The notes beneath the pieces were generated by a model. That model was not told where the DNA came from. It made no database searches and saw only the letters and a list, made by a program, of their open reading frames with translations. Below, in pieces: positions 44,857-57,226 of a DNA stretch of 64,000 nucleotides. The stretch comes from Garcia nutans (taxonomy: Eukaryota > Streptophyta > Magnoliopsida > Malpighiales > Euphorbiaceae), in the NCBI GenBank assembly GCA_947685225.1, contig CANTUV010000003.1:3790001-3854000 (forward strand), written 5' to 3'. Made by a program: the position numbers and the translations under genes. The stretch's first letter is position 1. Every line of letters starts with the position of its first letter.

Positions 44857-47588
44857 TGTAACACCCCTTCACGACCTACATATGTAAGCCGAGTAGAGGC
44901 GCCACATTATCCTAATGTTGCTACCAATTTTACTTAGTCAAATTTTTAGTTCTGATTTTTACAGAAATTTTGCCATAGTTTTGCCTAAAAATTGAGTCCC
45001 AAGTGTCGACAAAATTGGTTTTTTTTTCTGATTTTTAAAAACATTTTACACAAACCAATGCAAACAAAATCATTCTCAGTACACTCCCAATAAATCCCCC
45101 TTATAACCTCAACTACAACCTGCAAAAAGGATTTACACTTCTAGTACAACATAAAGTAAAGGTTTATTATGAAATACAGTAGATAAAATATTTGTTCACT
45201 ATGCAGCGGAAAATAACAATATTTACAAATTCATATATATCCAAACTCAAGTTTTACAACCCATAAAATTTATACATTTCTTTGGCAGTCAGTCTTTGAT
45301 CTTTAAGCCCACTATCAACACCTCAAAATCTAGACTCGACTCGGCCTAGAGGAACTCTCTGGTTCTTCCCTGTCACCTGTGCGAAGAATCACATTCGCGC
45401 TAAGCCAACGGCTTAGTTGTACAAATTACAGTGCTATGATGCTTTAATGCCATGCTAATGTCACACAATAAAGATTCAAGATCAATTCAAAAGAATATTA
45501 TATTTCAAATCTTACCGGTTTCAATAATGTATGTATAGTAGTCATCTCATTATTCATTTGTTTCACCATTCAATAGTCACATTTAAACAAACACAAGCAT
45601 GGGCCAAAAAATAATCTAATATGCTATTCAAAGTTCAGAGTTACTGTTTTGGTCTATAATCATAATTATCAATACATTTATCCATGGATATTCAACTAGA
45701 TTTGAGTTTACGACCCAGTCATTTCACCCAATCTAGTTTTGAAAAATTTGTTTTTGAGGTTTACGACCCGGTCATTTCACCCCAAAAACATCACATTTCA
45801 CATTTTTCAACTGGAATCGGCTTACGACCCGGTCATTTCACCTATCCAGTTATTCATAGGCATGCCGCCAAAACCAGAACTCTGAAAATTGAATAAACAT
45901 ATTAGGCACACAATGAATTCATTTATCTCATTATCAATTTCTTTTCATTTCATTTCTCATAATTAATTAGGCAACCATGCCTCATATCTCATATGATCTC
46001 AAATCACAATAGGGCAATTCTTCATAATATCATATCTTTCACATTTCATTTCATCATTCAAATGGATATAATCAATGGCATTAACACATATTTTACATAC
46101 TCATCACAACATTCACATCATACCAAACATACATTATTAATATGCATTAACAATGTATTAGATTTCCTAACACATTTACAATCAAATGTATGTCAAATCT
46201 CAACATCATATGAATGTATGAAATAATGTAATTTGTACTTACCTTAAAACCAACTCACACCAATCTATACACTTACTCTTCCAAGAATCCTCAACACTTA
46301 GGCTAGGGCAATTCAACCTCTTCACAACCTAATCCAAAAGGAGTATTAGCAAAATGACCATATGAATAGTACATTCTGGTTTTAGACTCTACTCTATCCT
46401 TATTTTGAAAAATTGTATAAAATAATCTACTTGACTAAAAATTCTAAACTTTTTACAGAACTAAATTTTAAATCTTAAAATCATTCGTTTAAAATTTCAG
46501 ATCAAACTGAACACAAAATCTTGGTCAAATAGTTCACCCAACCAGACTGCCCCAATTGCCTTGCATCCTGGCAGCAGTTCTGAACTTTGTGAATTCCATA
46601 AACTAAATTCAATCAACGTGGTTCCAAATTATTTTTATCAAATACTAGACTCACTAAGAAACAACATATCCAAAATTCAATTGAATATGATTTTTCTATA
46701 TTTTATTAAAAATCCCGAAATATAGCTGTCTCAGTCAAGGTACCTGCTGGAACAGGTTTAGTAAAAATAATCTTTCCAAAATCATAACCATTCCAAAATC
46801 GAATCAACATATTTTTCAGTCATTCTAGACTCATAGAGACACAACATATCAAAAATTCACTTCAAGAAAATTTTTCTATATTTAATTAAAAAGCATACAA
46901 GTCACAGCCTTTACTAATTGTAAAACAGAAAAAATTTCACTAAACACAACTCTTACTCTTCCATCACCAACACCAACCTAACTTCTTATCTTTAAACTAA
47001 AACCAACACCATAATTAATTAAATCAAACATACTTCAACATACTACAACCAACACACTCCTAATTCAAACATCTACCATCAAACTCAAACCTTACTTCAA
47101 GAAAACAAAAGAAATCAAGAGAGAGAACTTACCAAAATAATAAAACTTCTTGGAGTTTCACTTAATCACTTGAAAACCCCTTCAATTTTGAGCTTGAACA
47201 TCAAAACAAAACTTGCTCTCTCTTGCTATAGAGTGGCCGGCCATGGAAAGAGAAAGGAATGAAGAAGAAATGAGAAAAGTCAACTTCCTCTTCTCTTTAA
47301 ATCTTCACCAAACAATTCAAAATGAAAATGACTAAAATACCCTCTTTAAAACATTCCAACTCCTATATCATTCATTTTCCCTTTTTAGTAACTTCACACT
47401 TCACAAATTAAATATCTTCTTACCTTGACCCACCATTTTGACCAACATATATGTTACATATATTACCATATATACAACATATACATTCTCTCTAAATAAT
47501 CTTTTCCTTTTTAATAACACATATACATTAGATTCAAATGAAATAACAATTATATCAATACTTCTAGGTCACATTTTGGGATATTACA
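44857..47588 (-). repeat. 3' LTR of element F (2732 bp)
   Basis: Plus-strand reading starts TGTAACACCCC and ends GGGATATTACA, as in D. It contains a three-copy array on acgacccggtcatttcacc (45712-45855), unlike any other family here, and degenerate repeats at 46370-46920 built on agactca...caacatat..aaaattca. It has no GACACG hairpin array. Confidence 0.95.
45700..45860. repeat. Family-specific tandem array in F LTR
   Basis: Three copies of (t)acgacc[ca][ag]gtcatttcacc spaced about 50-65 bp apart, lying between catgccgcc and gctattcaaagttcagagtta. The identical array is in the other LTR at about 53287-53430. Confidence 0.92.
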
Positions 47589-47607
47589 ATTCTCCCCCTC
47601 TAAAAAG
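47589..47607 (-). other. Polypurine tract of element F
   Basis: The minus strand reads tagagggggagaat just before the LTR, identical to D. Confidence 0.9.
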
Positions 47608-47634
47608 AAATTTCGTCCTCGAAATTACCTGATA

Positions 47635-49374
47635 TTATCTCTGAAACAGTTGAGGATATTGATCTCGCATTGTTTGCTCGCTTTCCCAAGTTGCCTCTTC
47701 TCTCCCATGATTCTTCCATAGAACTTTCACCAATGGCACTTTCTTATTTCTCAACTCTTTCACTTCATGTGCCAAAACAGCAATTGGTTCTTCTTCAAAA
47801 GTTAGATCTGGACTGACCTCAATAGATTCAACTGGTAAAACATGAGATGGGTCAGATCTATACCTTCGCAACATAGAAACATGGAAGACATTATGGATTC
47901 TATCCAACTCAGGCGGCAAAGCAAGACGATAAGCAACTGGTCCAACTCTTTCTAATATCTCATACGGTCCAATGAATCGAGGACTCAGCTTCGCTTTTCG
48001 ACCAAATCTCAATATCTTTTTCCAAGGAGACACTTTCAAAAATACTTTATCTCCAACATCAAACTCTATGTCTCTCCTCTTCAAATCTGAATAAGACTTC
48101 TGTCGGTCTGAAGCTGCTTTCAACCTATCCCGAATCATCTTCACTTTTTCTTCAGTCTCTTTAATCAGATCAGGACCAACCAATTTGCCTTCCCCAATTT
48201 CATTCCAACATAAAGGTGTTCTACATTTTCTTCCATACAATGCCTCAAATGGTGCCATTCCAATACTGGATTGATGATTGTTGTTGTAAGCAAATTCTAC
48301 AAGTGGCAAAAATCTGTCCCAACTTCCAGAGAAATCAATGACACAGCTTCTCAACATATCCTCAATAATCTGTATCACTCTCTCTGACTGCCCATCTGTC
48401 TGCGGATGAAAAGCAGTGCTAAAATGCAATCGAGAACCCAAAGCACCATGTAAACTCTTCCAAAACCTTGAAGTAAACCGGGGATCTCGATCAGACACTA
48501 AAGAAATTGGGACTCCATGCAACTTTACTATCTCATTGATGTACAATTCAGCTAACTTCTCAAGTGAAAAGTCCATCCGAACCGGAAGAAAATGAGCAGT
48601 CTTTGTCAACCTATCAACAATCACCCAAATGGCATCATGCTTCCTCTGTGTCATAGGCAAACCAGACACAAAATCCATTGTGATTCTCTCCCATTTCCAT
48701 TCAGGCACCGTTAAAGGTTGAAGCAACCCTGTTGGAACTTGATGTTCAGCTTTCACCCTCTGACAAGTGAGACATTTGGACACAAATTCTGCTATGTCTC
48801 TCTTCATACCAGACCACCAATAATGCTGTCTCAATTCATGGTACATCTTTGTACTTCCCGGATGCATAGCAAAAACTGATAGGTGTGCTTCCTCCAAAAT
48901 AACCTTTTTCAAACTATCATTATCAGGAACACACAATCTATCCTTAAACCAAAGGCTACCATCACTTCTCACAAAGAAATCTCGGCTCTCCCCGTTTTGG
49001 CAATCTGAAACAATCTTCTGAATTTTCTCATCTATCAATTGAGCCTCCTTAATCTGATCTAACAATACTGGTCTCAATTGCAACTGAGCTAACAATGCAC
49101 CATCATCACATGCTTCAAAACTAGCATGTAACGCTCTCAACTTAACAAGCAACGAGAGCGAATAAACAGCCAAACCTGCCAGAGACTTCTGACTCAAGGC
49201 GTTAGCAACTACATTTGCCTTACCAGGATGATAATCAATCAAATAGTCATAGTCTTTGATTAGCTCTAACCATCGCCTTTGCCGAAGATTCAGCTCTCTC
49301 TGAACACCCAAATACTTCAAACTTTTATGATCCGTATAGATAAAAATTTCTCCCCATACAAGTAGTGTCGCCAA
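47635..49374 (-). pseudogene. pol: RNase H end, integrase and chromodomain-like tail of element F
   Basis: 579 open codons. It starts within RNase H (YTDHKSLKYLGV and VANALSQK; the last acidic residue of RNase H is Asn here), runs through the complete integrase zinc region (MHPGSTKMYH, then CLTCQRVK), the catalytic core with intact Asp (MDFVSGLP), Asp (VSDRDPRF) and Glu (DGQSERV), and ends with the chromodomain-like LRNKKVPLVKVLWKNH...EEATWESEQ tail. The integrase would insert element DNA in the nucleus, with the tail possibly steering to heterochromatin (family knowledge). The ORF start is set by a frameshift and is not an initiation codon. Confidence 0.93.
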
Positions 49375-51401
49375 ATCTTCAAAGCAAATACTATAGCTGC
49401 CAATTCCAGATCATGTGTCGGATTATTAAGCTCATGCGGCTTCAATTGCCGAGAAGCATAAGCTACAACTTTACCCTCTTGCATCAAGACACATCCTAAA
49501 CCATTATGTGAAGCATCACTGTAAATCACATATGGTTTATCTTCCACGGGTAAAGTAAGAACAGGTGCTTGAGTCAACATTTCTTTCAACTGATCAAAAC
49601 TAGCTTGACACTGATCTGTCCACACAAATCTAACTCCCTTTCGAAGCAATCTGGTGAGTGGAGTAGCTATCAAAGAAAAACCTTTCACAAACCTTCGATA
49701 ATAGCCTGCCAAACCCAAAAAACTTCTAACTTCAGTTACTGACTTTGGTGGACTCCAATTCAAAATGGCCTCAACTTTACTCGGATCAACTCTTATACCA
49801 TCTGCTGAAACTATATGACCGAGAAAAGTTACTTGGTCAAGCCAAAACTCATACTTTGACAGCTTAGCATACAACTGTTTCTCTCTCAAGATCTGTAACA
49901 CAATTCGCAGATGCTTGACATGTTCTTCCTCATTACGTGAATACACCAAAATATCATCGATGAAAACCACCACAAACTGATCCAGATAGGGCCTAAACAC
50001 CCTATTCATCAAATCCATGAAAGCTGCAGGTGCATTCGTCAATCCAAAAGGCATTACCAAGAACTCATAATGCCCATATCTTGTGCGGAAAGCTGTCTTA
50101 GAAACATCTTTAGCTCTAACCCTCAATTGATGGTACCCTGATCTCAAATCAATTTTGGAAAACACTGCTGCTCCCTTCAACTGATCAAAGAGATCATCAA
50201 TTCGAGGCAAAGGATATTTATTCTTGATAGTTACTTTGTTCAATTGCCTATAATCGATGCACAACCTCAAAGTACCATCCTTTTTCTTTACAAACAACAC
50301 AGGAGCTCCCCACGGAGAAACACTAGGGCGAATAAACCCTTTATCCAACAACTCCTGCAACTGCACCTTCAACTCTCTCAATTCAGCAGGTGCCATTCGA
50401 TAAGGAGTGATAGAGATGGGAGTGGTACCAGGCAACAAATCGATACCAAACTCAACCTCTCTCTCAGGGGGTAACCCTGGCAACTCCTCTGGAAATACAT
50501 CTAAAAACTCAGCAACTATGGGTATACTATCAAGTTGAGAACCCATTACTCTGGTATCCATAACATGAGCAAGATAAGCAACACACCCTTTTCTAATCAA
50601 CTTTCTGGCTATTACAGCTGATACAAACAAGGATGCAAATTGTCTCTGCTCACTAGATACTAATATACTTCTACCATCACCAGTTCTCAAAGTAACACAT
50701 TTCTTTTGACAATCCACTGTAGCTCCATGCTTAGACAACCAATCCATGCCTAAGATCAAATCATATTCTTTAAAAGGCATTTCAATTAAATCACCAAGAA
50801 ACTCCTCACCTTGAACCACAACAGCACTCTCACGATGCACCCTACTCACCACAACACTATGTCCTAAAGGATTGGTCACTAAGACATCAAATCCTAAGGA
50901 CTCTGAATGCAATTCAGACACAGGCAAGATAGATGCACTTATGTATGAATGAGTAGATCCTAGATCAATCAAAGCAAGAACTGAAATGCCAAATAAAGAG
51001 AATGTACCAGCTATAACTGCTGAAGCATCTGGCTGCCTCTGCATCACATATACTCTCTGAGAAGATCCGGCCTCGTCCGGTCTACTGTCTCTGGATGAAG
51101 ATCTTCCTCTCTGACTAAACCCGGATCTACCACCCCTACTAAAACCTCTGCCCCTTCGACCACCTCTGCTGACACTAGGTTGAGAAGCTGCAGTATCAGC
51201 CTGCCTATACTCCTGCATCTCAGGACAATCTCTAATAAAATGAGCTGGTGACCCACATTTATAACACCCAGCTGATCCACTAATCTTCCAACAAACACCC
51301 CCATGGGTCTTACCACAATGCTCACATACAGGTGGAGTAGACCTCTGAACCACAGGGATCGGAGCACTAGCTACAGAAGCTGTCGGTCTCGGCCTCTGTC
51401 T
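49317..51401 (-). pseudogene. pol: Gag C-terminus, protease, RT and RNase H of element F
   Basis: A single open frame of 678 codons or more from just after a TAG at 51402. Order: knuckles CEHCGKTHGGVC and CYKCGSPAHFIRDC, Gly/Arg stretch, protease loop ALIDLGSTHSYIS (Pro to Leu relative to the others), GMDWLSKHG, RT with FSKIDL and FIDDIL, and RNase H with YSDASHNGLG. A one-base deletion at about 49345 throws RNase H out of frame (GEKFLSI instead of continuing to YTDHK). Gag and pol share one frame without a stop in between, unlike D. Confidence 0.93.
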
Positions 51402-52276
51402 CTAATACTGAACTGATCTACCCAACTGTCTCTGGGTTCTACTGGTTCTCGGAACAAAACCTCCTCGACCCCTCTTCATAGATGAAGACCCTGTCTCAAA
51501 CTGGGATCTCCTTACCCTGGTCTCTTCCTCAGTAGCAACTGCTGCAATACCCTGGGCTCTTTCCACACTCCTAGCTGCTGCAACAAGCTGAGAAAAATCC
51601 TGGTATCTAGAACCAGCCACAAGACACATAATAGAGGGTCTCAATCCCTCCTCAAATCTTCTACACCGGTCTATCTCGTCTGAAATAATACCTCCAGCTC
51701 AACCGGATGAATTCGACCTCATATTCTGTCACAGTCTGGTTGTTCTGCTTCAAATTCAGAAATTCCATCTTTTTCACATCTTTATACTCCCTCGGAGTAT
51801 ATTTCAGCTCAAACTCCCATAGAAAATCACTGTAGGACAACATCCATAGCATGAGGAACTATCTTCCACCAATCATAGGCATCTTTCTGCAGGAGGGATC
51901 TGGCATAGTCAAATTTCTCATCCGAAGTGGCTTGCAACTGTATGAATATTCTCTGTACCTTATCCAACCACTGCTCAGCCACTGCAGGATCGGTAGTGCC
52001 AAAGAAATCTTCAGCCCCATATTTTCTTAACTTGTCATAATGTCTTACCGGCATCTGAGGCTGTGGTGGTGGTGGTGGTGGTGGCTGCACTGGAGCTACC
52101 CTCAACAGTTCAACCATATGCCTTAACCAACCCGGTGGAGCCTCCTCAGCAGCTGATCTCTCTAGCACAGAAATAGGTGCCTCACTAACCCTCTCAAATC
52201 TAGCTCCATCTCTACTCTCTTCAGGAGCTACACTTTCCGCACTACCCTCAACAGACTGTTGTGAATGAGATGCCAT
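51402..52276 (-). pseudogene. gag: Gag N-terminal and core region of element F
   Basis: ATG 52276 (MASHSQQSVEGSAESV) opens the frame, with a proline-rich linker and then AEQWLDKVQRIFIQLQA and KFDYARSLLQKDAYDWWK. Relative to copy D an 11-base deletion at about 51845 and an 8-base deletion at about 51700 shift frame twice, and a CAG-to-TAG change at 51402-51404 stops it before the knuckles. The core blocks in between remain readable (KYTPREYKDVKKMEFLNLK; RPSIMCLVAGSRYQDFSQLV). Confidence 0.92.
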
Positions 52277-52425
52277 CTCTACCTATATCTGCAAACACAA
52301 CAGAATATTCCTCATTAAAGATCAAAGACAGCCATACCAAAACATGTATTTTACTCAAAATCCCACTTTAAAAATCAAAATATTCTTTTTCTTACAATTG
52401 ACCTAGGTTGAGAATCTCAAACCTA

Positions 52426-52438
52426 GGCTCTGATACCA
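52426..52438 (-). other. Primer binding site of element F (initiator tRNA-Met)
   Basis: Minus-strand TGGTATCAGAGCC, a perfect match, five bases from the LTR end. Confidence 0.9.
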
Positions 52439-52443
52439 AAAAT

Positions 52444-55175
52444 TGTAACACCCCTTCCCGACCTACATATGTAAGCCGAGTAGAGGCGCCACATTATCCT
52501 AATGTTGCTACCAATTTTACTTAGTCAAATTTTTAGTTCTGATTTTTACAGAAATTTTGCCATAGTTTTGCCTAAAAATTGAGTCCCAAGTGTCGACAAA
52601 ATTGGTTTTTTTTTCTGATTTTTAAAAACATTTTACACAAACCAATGCAAACAAAATCATTCTCAGTACACTCCCAATAAATCCCCCTTATAACCTCAAC
52701 TACAACCTGCAAAAAGGATTTACACTTCTAGTACAACATAAAGTAAAGGTTTATTATGAAATACAGTAGATAAAATATTTGTTCACTAAGCAGCGGAAAA
52801 TAACAATATTTACAAATTCATATATATCCAAACTCAAGTTTTACAACCCATAAAATTTATACATTTCTTTGGCAGTCAGTCTTTGATCTTTAAGCCCACT
52901 ATCAACACCTCAAAATCTAGACTCGACTCGGCCTAGAGGAACTCTCTGGTTCTTCCCTGTCACCTGTGCGAAGAATCACATTCGCGCTAAGCCAACGGCT
53001 TAGTTGTACAAATTACAGTGCTATGATGCTTTAATGCCATGCTAATGTCACACAATAAAGATTCAATATCAATTCAAAAGAATATTATATTTCAAATCTT
53101 ACCGGTTTCAATAATGTATGTATAGTAGTCATCTCATTATTCATTTGTTTCACCATTCAATAGTCACATTTAAACAAACACAAGCATGGGCCAAAAAATA
53201 ATCTAATATGCTATTCAAAGTTCAGAGTTACTGTTTTGGTCTATAATCATAATCATCAATACATTTATCCATGGATATTCAACTAGATTTGAGTTTACGA
53301 CCCAGTCATTTCACCCAATCTAGTTTTGAAAAATTTGTTTTTGAGGTTTACGACCCGGTCATTTCACCCCAAAAACATCACATTTCACATTTTTCAACTG
53401 GAATCGGCTTACGACCCGGTCATTTCACCTATCCAGTTATTCATAGGCATGCCGCCAAAACCAGAACTCTGAAAATTGAATAAACATATTAGGCACACAA
53501 TGAATTCATTTATCTCATTATCAATTTCTTTTCATTTCATTTCTCATAATTAATTAGGCAACCATGCCTCATATCTCATATGATCTCAAATCACAATAGG
53601 GCAATTCTTCAGAATATCATATCTTTCACATTTCATTTCATCATTCAAATGGATATAATCAATGGCATTAACACATATTTTACATACTCATCACAACATT
53701 CACATCATACCAAACATACATTATTAATATGCATTAACAATGTATTAGATTTCTTAACACATTTACAATCAAATGTATGTCAAATCTCAACATCATATGA
53801 ATGTATGAAATAAAGTAATTTGTACTTACCTTAAAACCAACTCACACCAATCTATACACTTACTCTTCCAAGAATCCTCAACACTTAGGCTAGGGCAATT
53901 CAACCTCTTCACAACCTAATCCAAAAGGAGTATTAGCAAAATGACCATATGAATAGTATATTCTGGTTTTAGACTCTACTCTATCCTTATTTTGAAAAAT
54001 TGTATAAAATAATCTACTTGAATAAAAATTCTAAAATTTTTAAAGAACAAAATTTTACATCTTAAAATCATTCCTTTAAAATTTCAGATCAAACTGAACA
54101 CAAAATCTTGGTCAAATAGTTCACCCAACCAGACTGCCCCAATTGCCCTGCATCCTGGCAGCAGTTCTGAACTTTGTGAATTCCATAAACTAAATTCAAT
54201 CAACGTGGTTCCAAATTATTTTTCTCAATTACTAGACTCACTAAGAAACAACATATCCAAAATTCAATTGAATATGATGTTTCTACATTTTATTAACAAT
54301 CCCGAAATATAGCTGTCTCAGTTAAGGTACCTGCTGGAACAGGTTTAGTAAAAATAATCTTTCCAAAATCATAACCATTCCAAAATCGAATCAACATATT
54401 TTTCAGTCATTCTAGACTCATGGAGACACAACATATCAAAAATTCACTTCAAGAACATTTTTCTATATTTAATTAAAAAGCATACAAGTCCCAGCCTTTA
54501 CTAATTGTAAAACAGAAAAAATTTCACTAAACACAACTCTTACTCTTCCATCACCAACACCAACCTAACTTCTTATCTTTAAACTAAAACCAACACCATA
54601 ATTAATTAAATCGAACATACTTCAACATACTACAACCAACACACTCCTAATTCAAACATCTACCATCAAACTCAAACCTTACTTCAAGAAAACAAAAGAA
54701 ATCAAGAGAGAGAACTTACCAAAATAATAAAACTTCTTGGAGTTTCACTTAATCACATGAAAACCCCTTCAATTTTGAGCTTGAACATCAAAACAAAACT
54801 TGCTCTCTCTTGCTATAGAGTGGCCAGCCATGGAAAGAGAAAGGAAAGAAGAAGAAATGAGAAAAGTCAACTTCCTCTTCTCTTTAAATCTCCACCAAAC
54901 AATTCAAAATGAAAATGACTAAAATACCCTCTTTAAAACATTCCAACTCCTATATCATTCATTTGCCCTTTTTAGTAACTTCACACTTCACAAATTAAAT
55001 ATCTTCTTACCTTGACCCACCATTTTGACCAACATATATGTTACATATATTACCATATATACAACATATACATTCTCTCTAAATAATCTTTTCCTTTTTA
55101 ATAACACATATACATTAGATTCAAATGAAATAACAATTATATCAATACTTCTAGGGCACATTTTGGGATATTACA
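52444..55175 (-). repeat. 5' LTR of element F (2732 bp)
   Basis: Same length as the 3' LTR, with a few scattered substitutions. Its outer end abuts the target duplication gacac. The TA-rich dyad is at 55031-55072. Confidence 0.96.
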
Positions 55176-55720
55176 GACACGGCCAAGCCAAGGTTGGCTA
55201 GGCCGTGTCTCTTGATCTCCATGGGACACGTTGAAGACAGTTGGCCGTGTCCCTCACTGTGGCTTTTTTCTTCTCTTTCTTTCTTTTCTTTCTTTTCAAG
55301 GAGGTGACACGGCCAAGCCAAGGATGGCTTGGCCGTGTTTGACATGTTTGGAGGGACACGGCCAGTAACTTGGCCATGTCCCTTGGGTGTGTCACCTACT
55401 GCTCTTCGTTCTTTGCTCTTCTTTCTTTGGTCTTCTTTGATTTGCTCTTTGAGTGAGACACGGCCAGAGGCTTGGCCGTGTCTCTGGGTGTGTCTGCTTC
55501 TGCCTTGAATTCTTTTGAGGGACATGGCCAAGCTTGCTTTGGCTTGGCCATGTCTTGCTTGATTCATGCTTTTCTTGCCCTGTTTTGATCTTCCAAGGGT
55601 GTTTTTGTACCTAAACCTAAAAACAACACTTTAAACACACTTAAAACAACAATTAATCAAAACATTAACTAAAACACACATAAAATCATACTAAAAACTA
55701 GTACAAAAATGACCTAAACA

Positions 55721-57150
55721 ACTACCCCACACTTAACTCCTTGCTTGTCCCCAAGCAAGGCTAAAATCAAAACACACTAACTAGATGAATTTTGTTAAGT
55801 TCAAGAGTTATAAAGATGCATCAAGACTTCCTTATCCCTAAATCCACAATCAATATCGAATCAAACAAAATCGACACTCATGCAATTAAGTGGTTTTCCA
55901 TGCAAAACCTATGTTGTCGCTCCCTCACCAACTCTTACAAGTGTTTGATCATGATGGTGTTTACACTCATAACAATCAATGAAAGATTATTACCATAGGC
56001 TTGCTTATCAATCAAATCTCCACCACCAAATTTCAATCAAGCATCAATCAAAAGGTCTTTCTTTTGGTTAAAATGGGGCTAAGGTAAAGGCATGATATTT
56101 AGGAAATGTAAGCTTAATCATTAAGTTCAAGAGCACTTCAAGAGTGAAGTAACCGATCATATGTATAACTAACAATCCCAAAACACCTTCCTCTCATATA
56201 CCCATTAACATTAAAGAGCTTTTCAAGGGAACTCACTTATTACATTTTGCAATGATTATTCCCAAACAAATTCCAAACCCTGTCAACAAGAACAACCTTT
56301 TTTTTCTTTTTCCTTTTTTTTATTTTTTTATTTTCTATATTTTTTTATTTTTAGGGTTTGCAACTAAATAACATAATAGTTTGCAATCTCAAACCTACTT
56401 AATTTAACCCCACACTTAATTCAACACAACACTCGGTCATAAATGCTCTTAAAATGCTCTTGACCTAATGAAAGGGTAAGAGTTAAACAACAAGGTTCAA
56501 GCTAATGGTGTTGTGAAAAAGAAAGAAAAGGAAAATAAAATAAGCTCAAAATTGGCTAACTAAAGTTAAAAATAGGGTTGGTCTTTTAAAGCCAAAGTGG
56601 GTTCACCTAATTGCCTTAATCATCTTGATGCCTAATTAAAAATTTTATGTAGTCTTAAAATGCATGTCAAAGAAAGTTCTAGCAATTCATCAATCAATGA
56701 TGTTCACCCACAAAAAGAATAATAAGTTGATGGCTCAATTCCTTACAAGGTTAATGGCAATGCAAGGAAAAACCAACAAAATTGACAATAAGCACCAAAT
56801 CTACTCAATTCTCCAAATCATGCTTCAAAAATTCAAAGGTCATCTATCAACAATTTTTATAACAATTGAACTTTCTAAAACTCATTTATTCAAGGTAAAA
56901 CATTATTAAACTTAAAAAAATAAAAACACAAAATGCACTTAAAAGTAAAACCACAAAACATAAAAGGCACCCCACACTTAAAGATTCACATTGTCCACAA
57001 TGTGAGCATGCATACTACAGAGGGGGTTTAGATGATACTTGATTTCCATCGTTCCTATATACGATGTGTGGGGCTCCTTCCACCCATAATGCAATTGGAG
57101 CCCATGACTGAGAGGATGATCACCATGCAACTTTGAAAAGTGCCCAATGT
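55721..57150 (-). other. Non-coding 3' internal region of element G
   Basis: The polypurine-like minus-strand sequence aagtgtggggtagt abuts the left LTR at 55720. The rest shows no domain; it includes T-rich tracts at 56298-56355 and short low-complexity frames only. This is where pol would be in a complete Athila-type element. Confidence 0.7.
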
Positions 57151-57226
57151 ATTGAAAAGCCTAGGTAGCATTCTTAGGGGAGCAATTGATTGAAAAGCCT
57201 AGGTAGCATTCTTAGGGGAGCAATTG
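57151..57226. repeat. 38-bp perfect tandem duplication at the end of the G ORF
   Basis: The 38-bp unit starting attgaaaagcctaggtagc is at 57151-57188 and again at 57189-57226. On the minus strand it encodes the repeated IAPLRMLPRLFN / QLLP end of the gag-like protein, so it moved the stop codon. Confidence 0.95.

Larger units (their letters stand above)
44857..55175 (-). mobile_element. Element F: youngest near-intact Ty3/gypsy Tekay-like retrotransposon
   Basis: 10.3 kb minus-strand element with perfect 5-bp target duplication gacac (44852-44856 and 55176-55180). Both LTRs are 2732 bp and nearly identical. The internal region has a perfect primer site, gag, protease, RT, RNase H, complete integrase with zinc domain, a chromodomain-like tail and a polypurine tract. 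Against copy D, only four lesions break the polyprotein: deletions of 11 and 8 bases and one stop in gag, and a one-base deletion in RNase H. Confidence 0.96.
43573..55720 (-). repeat. Left (3') LTR of element G, interrupted by element F
   Basis: 43573-44856 plus 55181-55720 gives 1824 bp, matching the right LTR with scattered substitutions (for example gttgcgctcg versus gttgcggtca near its edge). F entered at gacac inside a GACACGGCCAAGCC hairpin arm. Confidence 0.92.

Noticed and set aside
55151..55567. Minus-strand open frames rich in HGQA/RHGQ repeats in G's LTR (also 59983-60501)
   Set aside because: They read through the GACACGGCC/GGCCGTGTC hairpin array; the repeated peptide is a by-product of the repeats and there is no conserved domain.
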